NCBI GenBank assembly: GCA_004519485.1
Contig: CP038123.1
Span: forward strand, 338,001 to 402,000
Reading direction: 5' to 3'
Length of the DNA: 64,000 bases
Origin: Nannochloropsis oceanica
Taxonomy: Eukaryota; Sar; Eustigmatophyceae; Eustigmatales; Monodopsidaceae
Below the pieces are notes generated by a model. It was not told the origin of the DNA. It did no database searches and saw only the letters and a list, made by a program, of their open reading frames with translations. Below, one piece after another: positions 59,370 through 64,000 of this stretch. The position numbers were made by a program, and so were the translations under genes. The number at the start of each line of letters is the position of its first letter. Within the stretch, counting starts at the first letter, position 1.

Positions 59370-60799
59370 TCACCACTGCATCAAATCCCCCAGCAGGTCC
59401 TCCCCCCTCATCCTCCACTTTTTCCTCTCCCTCCTCTTCACCTCCCCCCACACCCTTGGGAAGGCCATCACGTTCTCCGCATCCGCCTCCACCCAAGCCC
59501 TTCCCATCTCCTCCCACACCCGGCAATATACCTCATTCACGACCTTCATCCCTCCCCCCTTCCCTCCCTTCCTCCCTCTCTCCTCCACCGACCCCTCCTT
59601 GCCTATCCCTCCCTCCCTCACCCCCTTTCCCCCCTTCCCCTCCTCCCTCTCCTCGACCAACCTCCCGTCCAACGCCCTGTCATCCACCAACAACGCCAAG
59701 ACAAAACTACTTACATTAATACCGGCCACCGCCCACGGGAACCAGCGTCGGGGATGCTCGCTTTCCAGCAGTGTGGACCGAGCCTTCTCTGGGTAGGACT
59801 CGGCGTAGTAAACGAGTTGCACGAGGCCTAGCAATCCCATTCCTCGCAGATCGGTCGCAGGGTCCTTGCCCTGAAATCCGAGTTCGTTCCATCGTGAGGT
59901 AGAGGCACGGTCAGCTGCCTTTCCTGGCGCTGTCATTGTTGTGGCTGCTGCTCCTGCTGCTGCTGCTTTTGCTGGTAATGCAGGAAGCGCCACATCCGGC
60001 TTAAGAGCTTTCCAGAGTGCCACCAAAAGGCGGAGATGCCCGTCATTTGAGTAATCAAAAGGGGTTTTAGACAAGGCGATGACGTGAGCAGCTACTGTGT
60101 TGGCGTAGTTAAGGGCCTCCAGGCACTAGAGGGAGGAAGGGAGAGAGGAGATGAAGGAAAAGGGGACAGAGGTGGATGAATGTGGAAGGAGGCATGCATG
60201 CATACCAGGACCTAGCAGACGAAGTAGCAGCAGCAGAGATGACGATGACTGGCTGTAGAAATGATATGTAGCACGTACCTGGGTCAAGTTTTCACGGACA
60301 GGGCGCAGGGACGGTGTTATGTGATGCTGTCTGACCAGCGCGGCAAGCACCGTGGGGATGTCGAAAGGCATGGGACGAAAAAGCAGGGAGGGAGAGGCAG
60401 GGTTGGACGTGACGTGTGAGGAAGAGGAGGAGAAACGGAGGGAACGCAGGAATCGTTTGCTCATGGTGGAAGAGTGCCGTTGGTCTCCGCCGCAGATTCG
60501 CTCGAGCTCGCCTTTGCCTGTGGTTAGGGTGGGGTAGGTGAGCCTTGGAAGGGTAGATAAAGAGGGGGAGTACCCATACTCCGCACGACTGGACGTGTAC
60601 ATGGAGGAGCACGTACACCTCTTCCTCCCTTATTCCATGCCTTCCTCCCCAACCCTCTTGCTGCCTCGACTTGCCTCTTACCTGTGACCAAGCTTACGCC
60701 TCGCACAATCAGAGACTGCAAAAGACTCAAGGACCACGCCCACCATTCTTCCACCAGCATTTCAAGGGGCTCCGGGAGGAAGGACAAGACGGCACCCAT
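59370..60799 (-). CDS. ELMO-domain protein (ELMOD family)
   Basis: Three exons: 60682-60799, 60279-60517, 59370-60125; phases 1 and 0; 370 aa. The exon 1/2 join reads VTGKGELERIC, matching the LTGKCELQRIC block of ELMOD1/2, and the exon 2/3 join reads ENLTQCLEALNYANTV. The ELMO core in exon 3 has LRLLVALWKALKPD, WNELGFQGKDPATDLRGMGL, LGLVQLVYYAESYPEKA and FPWAVAGINVSSFVLALL. ELMOD proteins act as GTPase-activating proteins for Arf-family GTPases; the GAP arginine is expected in the W..LGFQG..P..D.RG.G block, where an Arg is indeed present. The N-terminus starts MGAVLSFLPEPLEML. Two low-complexity inserts (Ala-rich, Gly/Glu-rich) lie between blocks. Divergent from BUD22. Confidence 0.92.
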
Positions 60800-61225
60800 G
60801 ACTTCGAACAAAATTATAAATATGGTGTGGTGATAGTGAGACAAATGCTGGCAACGAATGCCGTTTGTGAGCGAGGCGGCGAGTTTTTGGCTTGGCTGGA
60901 GTGGCCATAATCATTCTCCCTTCTCACGCGTACGCATATCCACACTCACACCATACAAGCCAAGCAACTAGCGAGGACCAGGACTCGGGCCTATATCCAT
61001 TGGCTGGACGTGGAGGGACGGGGAGAACAAACCTTGTAAGGAGGGGCCGGGATTGGCAAGCTGAAGGGGGTGGGGAGGTCATTTCATCTCGGATATCTGT
61101 CCATTTTTGACCCACAACCAGAATAAGCGTGTCGGTAGTAGCACCCAGTGCCACTCAATCGGAGTAGTAGGAGCAATAGAAGGTGTCAGAACAGAAGGAG
61201 CAGGAGCAAAAGTAGCAACAAAATC
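60800..61225. promoter_or_regulatory. Shared divergent promoter region, ELMO-domain gene / BUD22
   Basis: 426 bp between outward-pointing ATG codons. No defined element recognised. Confidence 0.55.
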
Positions 61226-63018
61226 ATGGCCGTCCTCAAGAAGCGGCAAAAGCCTGAACGGACACCAGCAGAGCGCCTACAACATACTGTACGTCTCGTG
61301 ATGGAGCTGCACAGCATGTCTTCTGCCCTCGATGCATCCCTCTTTCTGTTTTTCCTCTAGTTACAATCCAAACTTTTTCTGTAACTCGCCATCCCCATCC
61401 CTACGGTCTCGTTGCCTCTCAATCTGATTCTCCTCTTCCCCCTTCCCGCGCTCTCCTTCACCTCATCCTCCATCATTCACAGGCCACGGTCCAGATCCAG
61501 CGAGAATTAAAGAAAGTCAAGGCTTTTCTATTGCAGCGCCTGGTGAAAAAATGCCGGAAGCTTCGGGAAGGAGGAGGGGAAGGGAAGAAGGGAAAAGAGG
61601 GATTGAAGGAGAAAGGGGAAAAGGAGGGGGAGGAAAGCGGAGAGGAAGTGATGGAGGGACCACAAGAGGACGAAGAGAATGAAGAGAAGGAGAAGAAGAA
61701 GGAGGAGGAGGAGGAGGAGGAGGAAGAAGAAGAAGAAGAAGAAGAAGAAGAAGAAGAAGAAGAAGAAGAGGAGGAGGAGGAGGAGGAGGAGGAGGAGGAG
61801 GAGGAGGAGGGGAATATTCAAGGGGGTAGCGCCCACGAAGAACCTCCCAGCACAACTCCCACTTCCACTGCAGGCACCCATCCCTCCTCCTCCCTTCCTT
61901 CTCATTCTTCATCAGCACTCTCCGCAGTGCTTGCGGAGATTCAACAGATTAAAACCATGTTAACTCCTGAAGCATTCACTCCTATATGCCTGCGACGCCT
62001 CGGAGTCGCTTATACAGGGACAGAGCACGCGGACCTATCATCCAAAATAGAGGAGGGAGAGATGAAGGAAGGGAAGGCTGGAGGGGTAAATCCGTTAGTG
62101 CAAGCCATGAGGCACCCGAGGATGATGGCGTTGTTAAAGGAGTTGGATGGCAGGTAATGGGGGGAAGAAGGGGTGAAGGAAAGAAAGGAGGAAGGCAGTC
62201 TCGAGAGAAGAATTGACTCAATTTCCGTTTGAGCAGCCCCCCACATTCATGCGCTCTCCCCTCCACTCCACTCTCATCACTCCAAATCCGTATATAACAG
62301 GGTGACCGACATCCGTCGTGGTGGTGATGGCAAGAAGAACAAGCCAAAAACTGCCAAGCGGCAACGTACTGTCGCCGCGTCCAACGGCGATGGGAATGGA
62401 AGGCCGCCCAGGTCCCACTATGAGCGACAGGGAGGGAGGGAGGGAGCAAGAGGAGCAGCTGGAGGAGCACGCCGCGTCACGTCCTACGATGGATCTTCGG
62501 TGTTTGTCGATTCGCTGTCCGGATATGTGTCAAGGGCGGGGAGGGAGGGAAGGGGGGAGGAGGATGAGATGGATACGTATGGGTACAAGGAAGCGAAAAA
62601 GAATAGGCCGGGACAACGGGCGAGGAGGAAGCGGTTTGATGCAATGCAAGAGGCACACGCGACTGTGAGTGGGGGGGGTAAAGGGGGAGGGAGAGGAAGA
62701 GGGGGAGGGAGAGGAGGAAGAGGGTCAGGGGGAGGGAGAGGCGGGGGCGGGTTTGATCGAGGCGCACCACGAGGAGGCGGAGTAGAAAGGGAAGGATCAA
62801 CACGGTCGTTCTTTCCCTCTACATCTTCCTCGTTCTTTTCTGCCCCTTCTGTAGCTACTGCTGCTGCCGGAGCTCCTCCCCCTTCTGCTGCTGCTGCTGC
62901 TGCTTCTGCGAACTTGCACCCGTCGTGGATTGCCAAGCAGGCTCAAAAGGCAAAGGAGGGTGGAGGGGGTGTAGGCGTCTTCCAAGGGAAAAAGATAACA
63001 TTTGGAGATGATGATTAG
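61226..63018 (+). CDS. BUD22 / SRFBP1-family ribosome-biogenesis protein
   Basis: Three exons: 61226-61288, 61483-62153, 62301-63018; phases 0 and 2; 483 aa. N-terminal basic helix (MAVLKKRQKPERTPAERLQH, then QIQRELKKVKAFLLQRLVKK) is followed by a very long Glu run of about 40 residues (GAA/GAG repeats at about 61696-61809), a helical segment with ALSAVLAEIQQIKTMLTPEA, and the conserved C-terminal BUD22 signatures KKNRPGQRARRKRFDAMQEA, LHPSWIAKQAQKAKE and FQGKKITFGDDD. Yeast Bud22 is a nucleolar factor for 18S rRNA processing and 40S assembly; the same role is inferred. A Gly/Arg-rich (RGG-like) stretch between the two C-terminal blocks resembles RNA-binding RGG domains. Confidence 0.9.
61696..61809. 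repeat. (GAG)n/(GAA)n tract encoding poly-Glu in BUD22
   Basis: 114 bp of almost pure GAG and GAA codons in the BUD22 frame, giving about 38 consecutive glutamates. Confidence 0.95.
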
Positions 63019-63522
63019 GATAGACAGAGGTGTTTACCAAAAAGTTGAACAAAATTAAAGTTTTGACTGACAAGAGGAAAGGTTTGGAGGAGAGAGGCGA
63101 GTGTCGTATACATGGCATGGCCAAAGCCCATTCCGCCCCAAATTTCTTATTGACTCTTCAGGAAATTGTTCTAATTTGTTGCGCTTGCGCATGATGCTGC
63201 TCACGACCAAGGGTGGACATGATCATGCACTGCTGCTCCCTCCTCAACCTCCCCACATCCCTGCACTATGTTTTCAAACATGGTGGCCCATGACCCCCGC
63301 AACGTCCTGTCTTATCGTGCCCACCACACCACCTCACGACACTTGTACAAACACAATCATGCACCACAAACAAGGCACAGCGCCATACATACGATACGCA
63401 GGGCACAGCGCCACACACAGCGGTATTTCACGAAGGGTTCAGCCCTCGGTAACGAAAGCGTCCTCGACGGCGGTCATCATCACCTCTGGCGCCTGGCACA
63501 AAGGCGACTACTCCGGCAGCGG

Positions 63523-63554
<32 letters not shown>

Positions 63555-63605
63555 GCAGAAGTACAACAGCATTCCCAAAGTGTAGTCCCATCTCCAGCTC
63601 CAGCT
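63019..63605. other. Spacer upstream of the right-edge gene
   Basis: 587 bp. A plus-strand frame at 63101-63721 runs through it but has poor coding character (many His/Thr/Ser, no clear motif). A CAG repeat at about 63521-63556 lies here. The right-edge gene may start inside this region if it has an upstream exon. Confidence 0.4.
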
Positions 63606-64000
63606 ATGGAGAAATCACCTGCACCATCGTGCCCCAGGTCTCCCCCCTCCCCTGCTTCTGGACCACGGCGCTCGTCCTCCTTTTCCTCTCCCTCCCCCTC
63701 CTCTTCCTCCTTTGCTCATGAGCCTCAACCACAATCCAACCAACCAATTTACGAGCACGGCTTTCCTTCCAGCGGCCTGACCGTCCAAGCCAGCATGACC
63801 CTTCCCCCGTCCATCCCGTCCTTCCACCCCCCCGCCCCTCCTTCCGTCCCTCCCTCTCTTCCTTCCTCTCTTTCTTCTCCGCCTCCTCCACGCCTTCCCG
63901 ATTCGTCTTCCGCCGATACGAAACGCCCCATCTTTGCCACCACTAACAGCCGTAGCAACAAGGCAATCATGCACACAGCAGCTGAGGATGAGGATGAGGA
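63606..64000 (+). CDS. Unknown protein, N-terminal part only (runs off the right edge)
   Basis: ATG 63606 opens a frame (MEKSPAPSCPRSPPSPASGP) with no stop to the end of the window, 131 codons seen. It is Ser/Pro-rich at first, then more ordered (YEHGFPSSGLTVQASM; KRPIFATTNSRSNKAIMHTA) and turns acidic at the edge. The frame is open upstream back to a TAA at about 63450, so coding may begin earlier in a spliced exon. No family recognised. Confidence 0.45.
   Translation, partial: MEKSPAPSCPRSPPSPASGPRRSSSFSSPSPSSSSFAHEPQPQSNQPIYEHGFPSSGLTVQASMTLPPSIPSFHPPAPPSVPPSLPSSLSSPPPPRLPDSSSADTKRPIFATTNSRSNKAIMHTAAEDEDE

Noticed and set aside
59254-59526. Alternative C-terminus for the ELMO-domain protein, using a GTGAAG donor near 59365
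   Set aside because: It would only add a Lys/Glu-rich tail and the main frame already ends normally after the ELMO core.
63101-63721. 206-codon plus-strand frame before the right-edge gene
   Set aside because: Composition looks non-coding and it conflicts with the better frame that starts at 63606; its start is not near a convincing context.

Overview
This window is a gene-dense stretch of nuclear DNA from a photosynthetic eukaryote, most likely a eustigmatophyte alga of the Nannochloropsis/Microchloropsis type. That assignment is inference. It rests on a nuclear photosystem II PsbO gene and a plastid CSP41-type gene, both starting with a signal peptide that ends in an AXAF-like plastid-targeting motif (AQAF|VP in PsbO, SSAF|Q in CSP41) as in algae with a secondary red-lineage plastid. 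It also rests on short GT-AG introns, high gene density, a G+C-rich coding style, and large numbers of GGGA/TCCC tetranucleotide tracts in introns and spacers. I saw no transposon, virus-derived element, CRISPR array, rRNA or convincing tRNA.

Layout, left to right. 0-5.7 kb: the 5' part of an unknown gene (-), CSP41-like RNA-binding epimerase (+), psbO (-). 6.8-14.4 kb: tyrosyl-DNA phosphodiesterase TDP1 (-), quinolinate phosphoribosyltransferase (+), guanine deaminase (-), ankyrin-repeat protein (-). 15-22.7 kb: a TEY-type MAP kinase (+), an atypical prenylated Ras-like GTPase (+), BCNT/SWC5 chromatin factor (-), cyclophilin (+). 23.5-31.8 kb: an unknown multi-pass membrane protein (+), a TIP30/HTATIP2-type oxidoreductase (+), a BSD-domain protein (+). 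32.4-43 kb: a coiled-coil protein (-), a 974-aa unknown protein (+), an F-box protein (-), a small unknown protein (-). 44-53.7 kb: a PREY/Trm112-like protein (+), a 15-exon CLEC16A/Ema/TT9 homologue (-), a MINDY deubiquitinase (-), a tiny spliced membrane-protein gene (-). 53.9-64 kb: a Whirly-type ssDNA-binding protein (+), UMP-CMP/adenylate kinase (-), a protein with three ZNRD2-type zinc-ribbon domains (+), an ELMO-domain protein (-), BUD22 (+), and the start of an unknown gene at the right edge.

I rebuilt about 60 introns by eye from GT-AG sites with phase matching on both sides; exon ends are given in each entry. Genes are mostly arranged as divergent and convergent pairs with short spacers, so many promoters are shared. 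They do not form one pathway. Themes are plastid function (PsbO, CSP41, probably Whirly), nucleotide metabolism (QPRT, guanine deaminase, UMP-CMP kinase), signalling (MAPK, GTPase, ELMOD) and proteostasis/autophagy (MINDY, F-box, CLEC16A).

The most striking observation is inside the MAPK gene. The acceptor site plus the first 14 nt of the exon that encodes the TEY activation motif is present three times in tandem at an exact 66-bp pitch, all copies in the same phase and joined by open reading frame, so acceptor choice would add 0, 22 or 44 residues and one or two extra TEY motifs to the activation loop. Other points of interest are introns with complementary GGGA/TCCC ends, frameshift-prone tetranucleotide tracts inside coding exons, stop-free introns of 3n length, and the hidden small membrane-protein gene.
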